From contig NC_044572.1 of assembly GCF_901933205.1 (NCBI RefSeq), forward strand, positions 76,815,465-76,879,464: 64,000 nt of DNA, read 5' to 3'. Shown piece by piece: positions 46,541-60,800 of the stretch (positions within the stretch are counted from its first letter, which is position 1; each line of letters begins with the position of its first letter). Source of the stretch: Camarhynchus parvulus (lineage: Eukaryota; Chordata; Aves; Passeriformes; Thraupidae). The notes under the pieces were generated by a model. The model made no database searches. It was not told the DNA's origin and saw nothing but the letters and a program-made list of their open reading frames with translations. The translations under genes were made by a program, and so were the position numbers.

Positions 46541-49234
46541 CCTTAAAATTAAACAAGTGCTGGTAATGAAAGCTGCTGTGATGGAATAAGTACTAACATC
46601 CAAATTTAAAATATAGCACAGGTATTCTAAAATCCATGTCTTTGTCAAATGTACTTCCTCCCCAGCCCTCTCATAATGATTTGTTGAAATAAGTTATACC
46701 GACAACTTGTGTGCAGCTCTCACCTCTATAAAATATTCTGCTGGTATACTACAAAATTAGTGTTGAACCTCTTTATTATAAGGTGGATACATTATTTTTT
46801 CTTCTTGTATCAACTCTGGAAGCAGATAATGAGGTGAACTATGTGGCCCATGTTATTAGTGCCAAGCTATTTAAGTCCCAGACAAGGTACTTGCATTTCT
46901 CAAAACCCTGAAGAAAAACTCTGCAGCCCCTGCAATAGTGAAATGAATGAATTTGTTTTGCAAGGATGATTTTGTTCAGAATATTTCTACAGCATCAAAC
47001 ATCAAGATGCACCTTTTAAACTGGTCCTCCTCCCATTTGTGAAATCAGACCACTCTTCGGTGGGGGCTGCTTTATGGTGGGAATTAAGACGGTGCCTCCA
47101 TTGCAGAAGTGCCACTAGTGCTGCATAAATGGCAAGAAGCAGTTGAGACCTTGATTCTTCTGCCCTGCTCTCTACTCAATACCAAGTTCAGAGACATTCT
47201 TCTTATGGGGCACCACAGCTTCATGCTGCCCTTTTAGCAAGGGGTTTTTAAAATGAGGCCATCTCACAGATTGAGATATTTCTCTTGAGAAACTTAATTT
47301 CATGGAATGGGTGCGGAAGAACCCACCAGGGGCTCAGCAGTCTGGTTGCAAGGTCTCATGCCCATCTCACAAATGTAGGAGTTTCCTCCCTAGCTCACCT
47401 TTATTGGGGTGAGGCTATAGCATGAACTGACCTCAAGCACAGAGATAACTCTTCCAAAATAGCTATGATAAAAGGTCATCCTTAAACTTATTCTAACTTA
47501 TGCTGGCACTAACAATCCATGTCTCATTGGTGTCAGGCATATTTAGTCAGATATGTCAAACTGTCAAAAGTACTCCTTAGAAAACCCTTACTGCCCCTGC
47601 TAAGTAGCTGTAAATTCAGGCTCATATAGCAGCAATAACTACTGTGGAAGTATTTCTACTGGAGAAAATACTGCATGAAAATAAGGTCTGAGCAATACAG
47701 CAAACAACAACAAAATGTGCCTGCTGATTTGCTGAATACGCATTACAGCGCCCTGAGCAAAATATAGTAATTATAGCAACAGACACAGACAGAAATCTTA
47801 CAAGAGTTTGGCAAATGAGGACTCCATAAACAACTTAATTCTAGTATTCCTTTATGCTTAACTATTTTTCAAAGTCATTTTATGTCAGGAGATTTCTAGC
47901 CTTAGTGGTAAGCAAACTAAAGGAGAAAAGCTTCACCACATTTTCATACCAGAGACTAATGAAGACACGATCATTGGAAGAGAGAGGGCGACCCGGGAGC
48001 CAAGGGAAACACTTGCAGACAGGGTTCTCTCCAATAGGACGCAATCCCACACCAGGTCACAGTAACAAGGTGTATCTGCACCCCTAGACATGACAAAGGA
48101 ACACTCCAGCCAGTCCCAGGGGCTGTGCAACAGAGTCCAGAGAGGAATAGCAGGAGACATGAACAAAGACAGGGCTGGAGAAAAGCCACCTACCATGTAC
48201 ATGCAAGGTTCACTGAAGAGTCAGAGCTGTGAGGACACAAAGCTGTAGCACAGATCCAAGTGCGTTCAAAAGACAAGGCTACCTTCCTAACAGGTTCAAG
48301 GCCCAGAGAGGAGACAAAGCTGTTACACTACATAGAGTTGAAGTGTGTCCAGGAAACCCAGTGAGTGAGGCCTGAGTCCAAAAAAAGCTTGTATAAGGCC
48401 CAGCTATCCTAGTCTGAGCTCCAAGGGATCCATCTATGGACAGGGCAGAGGGCATTTAAGGCCATTAGGGCAATAAAAGTATCACATCTGACAGGGATTG
48501 TGAGCAGAGTCAGAACCTTCAAAACCAGTTCCTTTCTTGCCAACAGAGAGTTAATGGATTCATGAACCGATAAGGTTTTAATCCTGGTTAAATGTGCAGC
48601 TCTAGTTATGGTCAGAGCAGCTTTTATATGCACAAATGAAAACTGCACTAGTATGAGAATAATATGGCACTATTGGGGTAGATTTTTATCAAAGTGCCAA
48701 GAGGCACATCCTTTATCCCAGGCACCTGCTGGGTCCTTTGCTTGCCTTTTTAGCATGCTGACTGGTGAAAGCACAGGAAGTACTGGGGCTGCTCTACAGC
48801 TTGTGCAAGCTGGCTGGCAGCTAACAGAGTTAAAAGTCTGTTCAGATCCTCTGCTACCCCTTAGCTGAGACAGCAGATTAATTTTTCTCCCTTACATAGT
48901 TGATGGTTTTTACAACGTCTGTGATAATTTGATGTTCTTGAAACCTTTAAAACTGGCACTTGGAGGCAAAGCAAGTGGGGACTAATACAACAGCATGATT
49001 GAACAGGTCTTGTTTCCTTATATAACCAACTGAAAAACACATTAGCCATGAAGCAGGCAGTGAACATACAAAAATTCAGCCTAAAAACTTCAGCCTGTAA
49101 ATGCCCCAAAGAATTACAATTTACACTACTCAGGAAAATATTACATGATATCTCTTCTATCTTATCAAGTCCAGTATTTTCTTGAAGTCAAATAAATACA
49201 TAAGAAGTATGGGTAAAGCATTAGATCAATAGAT

Positions 49235-49268
49235 TATAATTAGATTAATATAGTATAATTAGATTAAT
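49235..49268 (+). repeat. Duplicated 15-mer, 19-bp period
   Basis: TATAATTAGATTAAT occurs exactly at 49235-49249 and 49254-49268. Confidence 0.9.
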
Positions 49269-52202
49269 TTCACTGCATACTGTAACCAAGGAATTCTTGG
49301 GTAACCAACCAATCAACCACTATTAATACAGAAGTGTGCAATGACAGGCAGCCTTTACATTCTGTTTTACATTGAGTGTGTGAGAGATGCTGTACTAAAT
49401 AAAACTAAGAGGTTAAGTGATATTGTGGCTAATAAAAGTATTAGTGATTCCAAATGAAGAAGTATTAGACAGAAAATATTAGTTTTGTGTCCTAGATTAT
49501 GCTTCCATTTTGAAGTAGATTCTCCTTGATCTTTAATGATGTTGTACAGTTTAAATTTTTTCCAATTTTCATTTACATTCACTTGCCTTATCCACCTACA
49601 GGAAAGAAATGGTGCAAAGACTTGTTTAACTTAGGCTGATGAGGAAGTAAATGCATAATTTTCATATAGTATTAAAATATTATTACATAACTGTGGTCAA
49701 AATTTACATCTGTAATGACCTTGCAATATTTTCTAGATGTTGAATATTGTTTGTTTACAAAAAGGTTATACTGTATTACATATGAAAAATAGCAAAGGTT
49801 GCTAAAGTAGTGTTGGAAATGTGATTTACACTACAATAAACTGTAGAAATATATTTCTGGTTTCTATGCATTCTCAACAATTCAACTGATTTCACTCTAT
49901 TAATTATTTTACATATACTACTCTTACCATTTTAATATATGAAAATACCTCAAGGGAATTTATTGCGAAAGATCATTTTTTCAGAAACATCAGTGAAGAA
50001 CTCTCACAGAATTCACTAAAATACACTAAAATAGTCTCACAAAATAACTACCAAAAGAGCATGCCTTTCCAAATGGCTGATGACACAATTTATCAAGCCA
50101 AAGAACAATGTGGGTTATTTAGTGAGTGCCAGTAAAACCAGTCAGTTAAGGGCATTTTTATATAATAAATGGAATGGTCAATGTAGCCCACACGAGACAC
50201 TGTGGGAGCAGCCATTGCACATCTTTTTTACCCAAATGTCCCTCTGAAGATGTCTGCAGCCATTGATAGGAATAAGGCATCCACCTTGCCTCAAAAAGGT
50301 ACAATGAGTACAGATTGCTGTTGCACAGCTCTGAACCCATGCACACAAGCATGCACGTGAACACAGAACTAATCTGTCTTTTAATGGGAGTCTCAAACAA
50401 TTAAAACATTTCTGTATCATAGCATGGAAGTTATTTTGGAGAGGCAATTCTGCTTTTTTTTCACAGAGAACAGAACTTTTAAATGGTTTGCAAAACTATG
50501 CTGACCATGATTGCAGTATCTAATCTCTGTGTAAGAGGGTCAAACATTACTGACATTTATTTTTGCACTTATACTGACAATATCTAACTGAACAAGACTT
50601 TAGTCTCCTGGGGAGCTGAGAACCAGAGAACCAGGTTTCTCTTAACTGCTGTTATTTTAAGAAAGCCTAATGTTAGACTTGAGGTTTGATTTGGTATTCC
50701 TTTGTATTATGTTGTTAAAATTTTCCTACTCTAAAAATATTTTCAGCCATTTAGTAGAACACATTATAATTTTTACCTCTGCTTCTTCTCTATTTCCTTA
50801 ATAACTAAATTCACACTTCAGCTGTAACTTATGCAAATGCTTAGATGATTTAGGTGGTTTACCTTTCAAGGCCCTTGGTGTAAATTTTCTGAACTGTGCC
50901 TTCTGATGTGATCAGGTGAGCTACGAAAAGATATATTCACCTCCTGGATTATATTAACATAATCTTGAGCTTTTGAAAACTCTAACCATATGTAGCCACA
51001 CAAGCATTTCACATATTCAGACAGAGATTTTCTGCTTAAAACTGATTTAAGCTGAGCCATTGAGAGATAAACATACAGAGCATTAACTGAACCCCTCCAG
51101 GCTGCAACAGGGAGAAATCATAAGGGACTGTTTGTCTCAGATGACATTTAATTATAATGAGCAGAATGTAGGTTATTAGCAGAATACATCTGCATGTGTG
51201 GTTTCGAATGAAATCTATTAAGAGGAAAAAAGATAAAGTGAACATTCAGAATTTTGTATAACGTCATAGAAACAATCTTGAATTGATGCTTTAATTTCTC
51301 TCTTAAAGTTAGTTATTCATGTAAAATATTGAGGCAGCAAATTAGCATATAATTCATAAAAACAGTTCCTTTTCTCTGTTACAGTTTTTGAGGAATTAAT
51401 CTTGATTGCTATCAACAGAGTCAGAAATTCTGGAATGAAGCACAGGCTCCAAAGCATTTAGATCTTGTGCTTCTCTCCATGTTCATCCACTATGTAAAAT
51501 ATGAAGTGACATCCTGAGGCAGAAAAAAAATTCTTTCACCTTCTGCCCCACCATGATTACATCCCCAGGAGCCCTGCTGAGTCACTGTGCTTCCAAATCT
51601 ACATAGGCAGAGCCTCAGACAGTGCCCCAGGGCAGGCAGCATCCTCTCCTTTGATTCCAGTCCTCTTTTCTTCCCTCTCTTTGCATTTGCATTCTTTCTA
51701 TATTCCCTTCTTATACAGCTCAGGCCTAATACGTTGATATTATAGTCTGTAAATCTTTTGAAAGCCCATCCTCAATCCTTATCAGAAATATATTAGATGG
51801 CTTACACCTGCCAAGTGCCAGCCAAAATAATTCTTTTTGCTTCAACAGTAGCCATAAAACTAGAAAAAGGTACATTCTTACAGTCTCATACAACATGTAC
51901 CATGACAGTCAATGGCTCTTGGAGCAAAAATGCAAAAAAGTGATTAAGCTCCTATGTTCAAATAGGGAATAAGAAATTTTCATTTTATGACAAATATAAG
52001 CTGATCCTTCAAGGGAGGGGCCCACCAATTCTGAAGTAAATGCAGACTGTATAATATTAATTTCACCTAATAATTGTCAAAGATTAGTAGCATTAATGAA
52101 AGGTAAATGTACTAAACTATATTACTAAATACAGTTGTTGATTTCTTTTTAATAATTGATGTCTGAAAACACACTTGCAGTTTAGAGCTATGATTTGCTC
52201 AC

Positions 52203-52215
52203 ATTGCCTAGCAAC
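52203..52215. promoter_or_regulatory. RFX-like X-box (one mismatch)
   Basis: ATTGCCTAGCAAC matches GTNRCC-N-RGYAAC except for the first base. This is the second such site in the window. Confidence 0.28.
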
Positions 52216-55200
52216 CTGTGCAAATATAGAACTGCAGATGCAAAACTACTGACCTTTCTTTCATGCCTGCTTTCCAGTGCTTATTTTTTTCTACCTTACA
52301 CAGCAAAAGGTAAAACCAGAAAAACTATTTCAAACACTGAACTCTTCAGTATGTACTAAACATTTCAGATAACAAAATCATGAAAACACCTTTGCTTAAC
52401 AGAAGAGCAAACTATTTTATTTAAATAAATATATCCTGGATAGAGTCTCACCGATCTTTCAGTGCAGAGAGAATGGTTACTCACCCTGCAATATTTGCAG
52501 CTCTTAGGAAGAGTCATCCATGCAGATTTCTTTCCTAGTGCTCATGTACAGCGTTGGGGAGGATTTTTTTTCTTTTTTTTTTAATTTTAGACCATCACTA
52601 TCCGCTGAATGTATTCCTGCATTTAACTATACCTGCGTTCAGCCTAAAGGGAGGCTTGAGCTACTTGTTTCTTTTCTTAGTAATGACAAAGTAGGGTTCT
52701 TCAGCAAACAGGAAAAAGAGCACATTCAAAACATAAGAGCATGTTGAAGAAAACCAGGGTAATAGAGTACACACCTTCTTCCCATAGTGCCAAAATACAA
52801 CTTCCTTGGTTACTTGAGAGTATGTAATGAGGAAGCATGTACAGAGATGGAGATGAGAGAGAGAACCTATTACTTCTCTAGCTGGGATTGGAATGTTGAA
52901 CAATACTAACCATTATAAAAGAATAAATAAGCAACAACATGCATGCAGAAAGAGCTAGGCTGCAATCAGTCTAGGAGATGGAAATATCTCCTTAAAATAA
53001 AATGTAAGAACTTGGATGCTTCCCTTCTTACGAGGAAGTAGTTTGCAAGAACAAAATAGATCTCAAAATATAAAAAAAGCGAAAAATCAGTGCATTTGTA
53101 AATAACACAAAGCTTATGTCAATATATTTTCTCTGAAATTGTTCCACTATACTTTGCTTAGGATGTGCCCCCAAAAAGCCATCTACAGAGCAATCTCACT
53201 CCATATTAAAACTAAAAACCTGGTGGTTTCAGTAGGAGCAAATACTATTCACGTTTTCAAAAACCTTACAACAATTTGTTTCACGTATCAGACAATGTTT
53301 TAACCTCAAAACAGATTTAACAATCCATAGCAGGGGGATAACACATGACAAGTATTTGGTGCGAACTTAGACTCATGTTTCTCATGACTCCTTTAGCTGT
53401 GCTTGGCAGTGATCTCTATACTTGTGATATTGCTTTCATGCCAATTTTCATTGTGTAGAGTTTTAGAAGTAGAGGTTTTTCAGAAGCCCACGGAGATTAA
53501 AATCCATCATTCCACTAACCTACTGAATCGGTAAACTATTCTTCTGTTTTATTTTTCTTTTAGAAGGCTTCAGCATATACTACTCAAGTACAGTGCAAAT
53601 TAAGTTGAAGCTAAGAAAATGTTACATACTTATAATTTCCTCACAAAGAACACAACTTCAGAAATATCAAAGGTCCTTATAGGTTTCTGCTGTTGTTGCT
53701 GTCATAAACTAGGAAAGCTCTTCAAAGAGACTTGAGAGAAAAACCGACATTTTTATCATATTTCACATTATTTGTCTGAAAATTTCCTGGAAGTCCTAAA
53801 TTGCTGGATCCTCCTTTTTTAGCCCTTGATAAGATGGCAAGTATTTTCAAGCCATATGTTTTTATAAAGGACAGCAAAAGAGGTAAACTCCCAAAAGGAT
53901 AGTCAGAATTTAGGTAAACAGAGTGTAATAGTATTCCAATATGAAGTACAGCTGTTCAGTTTTGCTACCCAGTTCAGTTTGCTATTGAAAGTTTTAGTCA
54001 GACAAAAATTAGACTTCAGAATTACCCAGAGTGAAATAATGAAACACCTAGAATGTCTATGCATGCAATCTGAATACAGTAAAAAACAAGAAAAAAAAGA
54101 GTAAGTATTTATGTTATTGTTTTATGCTTGTAAAATCATAAAAGTCCAGCCTAGAAAATACCAAATGGATTTCTTACCAAAAGAAAGCATTATAATCTTA
54201 ATTAATGGTTGGTCTATCTAGAAAAGCATAAGATTTTCTTCAGGAAGCATGAAACAGAAAGCTCAGGAAAAAAAACAATATTTATTGTATTATAAAAGTA
54301 CAATTCATCAAGACACAGAAATAAAAAAATTATTTTGTTCTCTATTTTGCTAATTTTAAAGATCCATCCATAAAAGTTCCATGTTATGAAGTTTTTTGGT
54401 TGTTTTCTTACACAATGCATGATTTAAATCAAGTAGGGGTATTTACATAATTTGATCCTTTCTGATGAATGAATCACTGATTCCTTAAGACAAATTGTGA
54501 CCCTATCTGTGAAATATCACCTATCTCAGGTCCTTGCCACCTCTTAGTTTCATATCCTAGATGTTATTTCAAGCCATACTAAACACTGTCATCGTCGCTA
54601 CAATATGAAACAGCAGAGTTTAGTCTTCTCCATTTATCTTCTTTTTAGTTAACTGGGGATTTTCAACACCTCAGAAAGTCAAGGCATTTGTATCTAAAGA
54701 CACTGCTAAAAGAAGTAATAAAAGAATGAAAATGAGTAGGAGGAGAGAGAAAAAGAATTCAAATTTTGCTGATGCTTCTTTCTTTTAAATTAATCACTTT
54801 AAAACATTTTGACAACCATGTATGAGTAGTTCTATTCTTTTATAGAGCTAATTTTATTAAAATTCTTAATTTTCCTTTTGTGCATACATTTCCAAGCTTG
54901 TTAGCTATGTACAGTAAATTATGATTAACTAAATACATTTAATAATTGAGTTCTTAAAGGTGTTTGAATTTCTGAAGATTGGATCTTGGTTTTGATAACA
55001 ACTTTTTGGAAGCACAAATACATCCAGACTATTTGAGCAAGTTAGCTTCAGCCTTCACATTCTCATTCACACGCAAAGAGTACAATATAGTGGCATATGA
55101 CACAAACATTACTATGCAATTTTAAAGCAAGTTTGTCAATGTATTTTGCAGAGAAATGCAATCACAACACCATTTTGTGAAAAATGTCAGTTTTCTGCTG

Positions 55201-57817
55201 TTTGAATGACTTTACAATTTCTAAAATCTGCTACAAGAACCTGATACATAGAAAGTAAAGCAAAGTTGTCTGTAAAGCAAAGATCAACAACAATCTCATC
55301 ATATTTTTAAAATACATTTTTCCTATGCTACTTAATAAACAAATTTTTAAGCCATACAGGGTAATTTTCACAATTTACCTGTCGTTTAAACATGTTTTTT
55401 GAAAATATGCAATTGAAGATTGCACAAGGTTTTATATACAATCAATGCAACCATCACAATTTAGAAAATTTCCTATTTCTGGACTATGTGTTGGCTTTTT
55501 TTCCCAACATGAACTCTTCAGAAATTTCTCCTTAGAAAATACATATATAGGTAAATGTATTTATCTGTATCTATTCAAATAGAAAGGATACAGAGGATGA
55601 CAAAACTCGCTTTGCTGAAATTTAAAGAGCAAGGTGTACAGTCTAATACTGCACTGCAAGAAAAAATGATATGTACTGAGTGGTAGTTCCAAATCATGCT
55701 TTATGGGTCTTCCAAAAACCAGAATACCCAACCTTGATCCGCCACAATGTCCTAATGAACAAATGGCTGATATTATTTTGTGGGGAAGCAAACACTTCCC
55801 TTGTAATCTCTGCATAGCTGATGACAGTTCAACAGTTTCAACAGGCTGGCAAAGAGGTGACATCGTGGATAATGGTAGCATGTCTTTTAAACGTTATTTC
55901 TTCCTTACCTCTGCTGACATTATGGGATTTCAAAACAGTGGAGAAAGTGAATATTAATTATCACTAAGAAAGTTTCATAGATCTCCTTTTTGCTGTTAAC
56001 ATTTCATGAAAGCTGCCAACATGATTAAAAAAACACAAGTTGTCGCATTTAAGAAAAATCCTTTATTAACAGAAAATGTTCATTGGCTGGCCACAAAATA
56101 CTCTGAGATTAAAGTTCTAATGTTCTGTTTTTATTATTCCTATTATTACAGTTACATGTTGTCCTGTCACTACAATGTACTAAAAACATATTTGTAGGTC
56201 TGGGAAGATTTTCAGGTGAGAAAAGGTCCAACTATGAAGCAAAAAAGGACCCCAACTATTATAAATATGTCACAGTTCCTTTTGTGACAACATGCCAGAG
56301 ATTGATAATGCAAAGAATTTGACCTAAAAATAAAAGAAACTTCAGTGCATTTTATGTATTTTGGATTTTCCATGTTTACATATTTTATTCCAAAGGAAGA
56401 CAATAATGATCTAACTACACTATCAGGTTTCACATAACAAGCAATCCCCTTTTCAATAATTAGCTTTCAAGGGTTCATCTTAAGGTTTCACTCCAGATAC
56501 CTCACAGGTCAGAATATGTACTTGTAGTGTACATCCCAATAACCAGTAAACTCCCTAAAGACATGAAAAGGAAGTCAAAAGCTTTCAAGAACAAAAAAGA
56601 AATGTGGAAATATAAGAGCAGGGAAATAAACAATAATATCAATAAACAGGAGCTTTGAACATTTGGGAAATGGTATAGAAAAAATTGTGAAGAAAAATAA
56701 GAATTCAAACAGACAGAAAACATTTAACACCAACAGAAACTCTTTCCTCAAGTAATGCAAAAAAAAAAAAAATGCTCTTCAAACTGCAGAGGATACAAAC
56801 TCAGTATAGCTGCATTAGCATAGCATGAAAAGAAACAGCTAGGAGATGTCTCATGTAAATTCCTGCCACCTGCTTTTGGCTTATTCTATCTAAGAAGCCT
56901 ATTTCTGTCAAATACACAAATATGTCTTTTAGAACAAAGAAAGTGGTAGGGAAAATAAAAGGGCTTTTATGCATAATATGCCATGGCTCTATGCCTTTTT
57001 TTCCCTCCTTTTTGAGTAACTGGTCTCTTCAACAGAAGTTTAGATTTGTTTTTGATGGATGTGTCTTTCCATAATCATCCTAGATCTCATTAAAGGCTAA
57101 GTAATGAGATAATTGAGAGTATTTAGTTAAAAATTAGAATAAACAATATTTTTAAAAAGTTATATAGCACTAGTTTCCAATCAGCTCTGCACAAATTCCT
57201 AATTTACTTGCTGTTTATGCTCAGCTCTTGTCAATGACAAAAACAGTTTCTGATATTGTATTTTATATTCCAATACTGATTTTTATGATCTTTTTATCAT
57301 CCCATCCTCACTTCTTAAAATGCAAAGGCTGTAAAAGGGAAAAATCAAAAATGAACAGATAGTCCAGTGCTCTCTATTCATCACACTAAAAAAGTCAAAA
57401 TGGCAACAGCAGTATAAAATTCTTCCTATTTCATAACAATTTGAAGTTAGTAATAATTGTAATTTGTAAGTTTAAACCAGCTCAATCCTGACTTCAGAAG
57501 AAAACTGATCTATGTTTTCTTTAAGTGACTCTAGTTGAATTTCTATTATTATGCTACCATTAAGCAATGTATTTTTGAACATAATTTATGTGTTTTTGAG
57601 ATCAAGTAATTAAATTTATTTTTCATTTCTTTGTGTGTTATCATATGTTTATGCTTTCTATCCAGTTGCTGTACATGTGTTGTCACAAATACTAAATACA
57701 ATATTTTTCCAAAAGTAACCTCAGCTGTGACAATTGTTTTCAACATACTCATTGGAAATGTTCAATCTACAGATCTTGAAGGATATTTCATATGTTCACC
57801 TTCAGGATGAAAGCTTA

Positions 57818-57844
57818 GGGGTTTTTTTGGGGGAGACGGGTGGG
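57818..57844 (+). other. Canonical G-quadruplex motif
   Basis: Four G runs at 57818-57821, 57829-57833, 57838-57840 and 57842-57844 with loops of 7, 4 and 1 bases. This satisfies G3+N1-7 on the plus strand, and the surroundings are otherwise AT-rich. Confidence 0.65.
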
Positions 57845-60800
57845 ATTAGAAGGAGACTTCTGGTTTACATTTTCTTTCTAACTCTATGACTTCCATTTAT
57901 GAGTCTCAAACTGTCAAATCTTTTATAACTATGATGTTTTATTTCAAATCTCACCAGATGTAGTACAAAGCCTAAGCATACACAAAACTAGCAGCACAAT
58001 GATGACTGTGCATCAAAATCAGAAGAAATACCTCCCATCCCATGCGAATATTAATGCTAATATCTTAATTTAACATTAGATTTCTTATAAAACTATGTGA
58101 ATTTCATTTTTCATGTTTCAAATTTTAGTCCTCTTTCTAAAATAAAATCCAAGTTTCCTTTATTTTGCCTTGAAAATGCCTAAGACAGATTTATAATCAT
58201 TCCTTTCAGCTAAAAATACCATGTAACTTGCTCTTATGCAATTTCTGCCCTTAGCTCAAAAGTTGATGCGAATTAAAAACCGTCTCCATTATGTTTATAC
58301 TCTTGAAACTCATACATAAATATGCTTTTGCTTTCTGCACACAAACTTTCTGTGGGCTTTCAATGACAAATGTCTCACACACGACTTCCTTTTCAGAATT
58401 CAACCCAAAATATTCAAGACCCTTCAATAAAGAGTTTATGGCCAATAACAAATGTCATGTAAAGCCAGATGTCTGTGTTTGTTACAAATAAGCACTAATC
58501 AAGTACATTAAAAATCATTAATAAACAAAAATGCTGTTAGAATATTTAGAGACTGGATAATATATGTTTGTTCATATTATCATCTTTCACTTCCACTGTG
58601 CATTAGCTTTTCATAATTTCTCTGGGTATTACATGGCATAGATGTGACTTTCTGATATAAGATTATGGCTTTCACAGCAATGTAATCAGAAATCCAAATT
58701 ATTAAATGTGAAACCTAGTTTCTTAATCAAGCTCCATAAATGCTGCTAAGTTATTTCAATCCTACTTTACCTGGTTTGTTACTTTTCTTCTTGGAGAACC
58801 TCCAAAGAACAGTAACTGAGTTATAACAGCTCTTATTACAATGGAGACCTTTGATTTCTCCTGAATTCTCAAGGTACCAATGAACATTTCAGAAAATAAT
58901 CAAATTTGGGACAGTAGATTGATTGGCAGAATTTCCACCGAGATGAATTTGGACTTGAAAAAATTCAACTGTCTATGTAGGTCCCTTTGAAACTTCACCT
59001 AGCCATGACAAAGCTCGGTATTCTACAAACCATGATTCCTCTTCCCTCTATCTGCACATTCCATCAGCACACAAAATTCTTCCTTACCCTGACACCACCA
59101 TATCTGTTCTCCCCATGATGATGTACAAGGAAGACACAGAAACAAATGCCAAATTTCTCTCTATATATGAGCTTTCATGAAAGCAGATGACCTGAAAGGC
59201 CATCTTTGTTTATATGAATGAGGATTGTGGAAAATGAACAGAAAAGGAGAGAGTCAGAAAGAGAACTGGAATCCTCTATTTATTTCTACAGATTAATTTC
59301 TCATCTATTAATTTCTATAGATTCTCTTGTGATTACTATCAGTGCAAACACTTTCTAAAATGCAGGAAAAATTCCACTAGTTTCATTCTTGTTCCCTCAC
59401 CTCTTTCAGTTTGTCAAGAGCTATCAGACATCCCAGAATCAGCAAAAAATACTTGTTCTGGAATTAGACATTTAGGTCCCTTTCTTACACTTCCTACAGT
59501 GAAACAAATCAAACCATGGCAAGAGATGCAGTTTTGCAGGAGTTTTGGCAGGCTATTTTAGCTCCCTAAAGCTGAAAACAGTAAGCTCCTTGAGAGAGGA
59601 CAACTTGAAGGACAGTGCATATTTTACAGCAGGAAAAATATGCATTCAAGGACCTGGGGCACGAGCATTCTGGAGTGGGGTTACAACCTTCCCACCAAGC
59701 CACACTCTGAATTACTTTGCTTGCAGTTTAACTGTATACAACTCTGTTAGTAGCACATCAATGACGAAATGACTCAGCTGAAGGAGGGGTTGGAATTTAA
59801 CACCTTTCTCCACCTTTGAAGGATTATATAATGAGTACCTAGGGAGCTAATATCTTCTTTCTGACTCAGAAAAGAAAAAGTCTTTTGTTGTCTTTATCAT
59901 CCACTATCTGTAAATATTAAAGGCAAAGCTGACACATAGTCATAACTAAGTCAAACTTCAGAGTGCACAGTCCTTCAAGAAATGTGTAAAGAACCTCACT
60001 ATTTTACAGTACTTTATTTAAGCTATTATCTTACACTAGATTTTAAAAGTGAAGTTCAGGGAATAACATACAGACTTAAAATTCAATGCAAATGAGTTAA
60101 AAGAATCATTTAGGACCTTTAAAGTTTTGAACTCTACAATAGAAATTTAACTGGGAATCCAGAGGTCTTTTTGCTTTGAGCTGCTTTGGATCTAATGTTC
60201 ACAGAATAGAAAGAATATTCGAAGAAATGAGAGCAAACTGTGTTCTCTATTATATTGTCACTACACAAGCTGAAAAAGACTGAGCAGAATAATATTAATA
60301 ACATAAAGAAAAGAAATCTCATTCAAGATTTCTTTTTACATTAGAATCATAGTCACAGCTTTGTGTGAAACACAGACATTAACGTTTCATGAAAGCTAAA
60401 AAGGAGATTGATTGCAGCCTACGTATTTTGTTTTAACACAGTAAAATTGTTGTCAACATTTGCCAGTTATAATACACTGTGACTTGTATTACATAATGGC
60501 ATATTCTGCTTTGTTCCAATTGTTGAAACAGGATGAAATTGCTAAGTCGATATTATTTCACATTCAGCAGTGTTTTAGAATGGAATTAATAAGCTTATAT
60601 CCTAATTCATCAAAAATGGGAAGTGGAGGGAGAGAAGAGGAAGGGAGCAGAGACAAGGAAAACAAAACAGTTCTGTGGTTGAGCCTGAAGGCTTACATGC
60701 CTCATCACTCAAGGGAGTTATCTCGAGTGAGCAGCCAAAAAACTGTTTCCCTCTACATTATGCAGTTCTGACACGGGGATCTGAAGACTCCATGCCTGAG

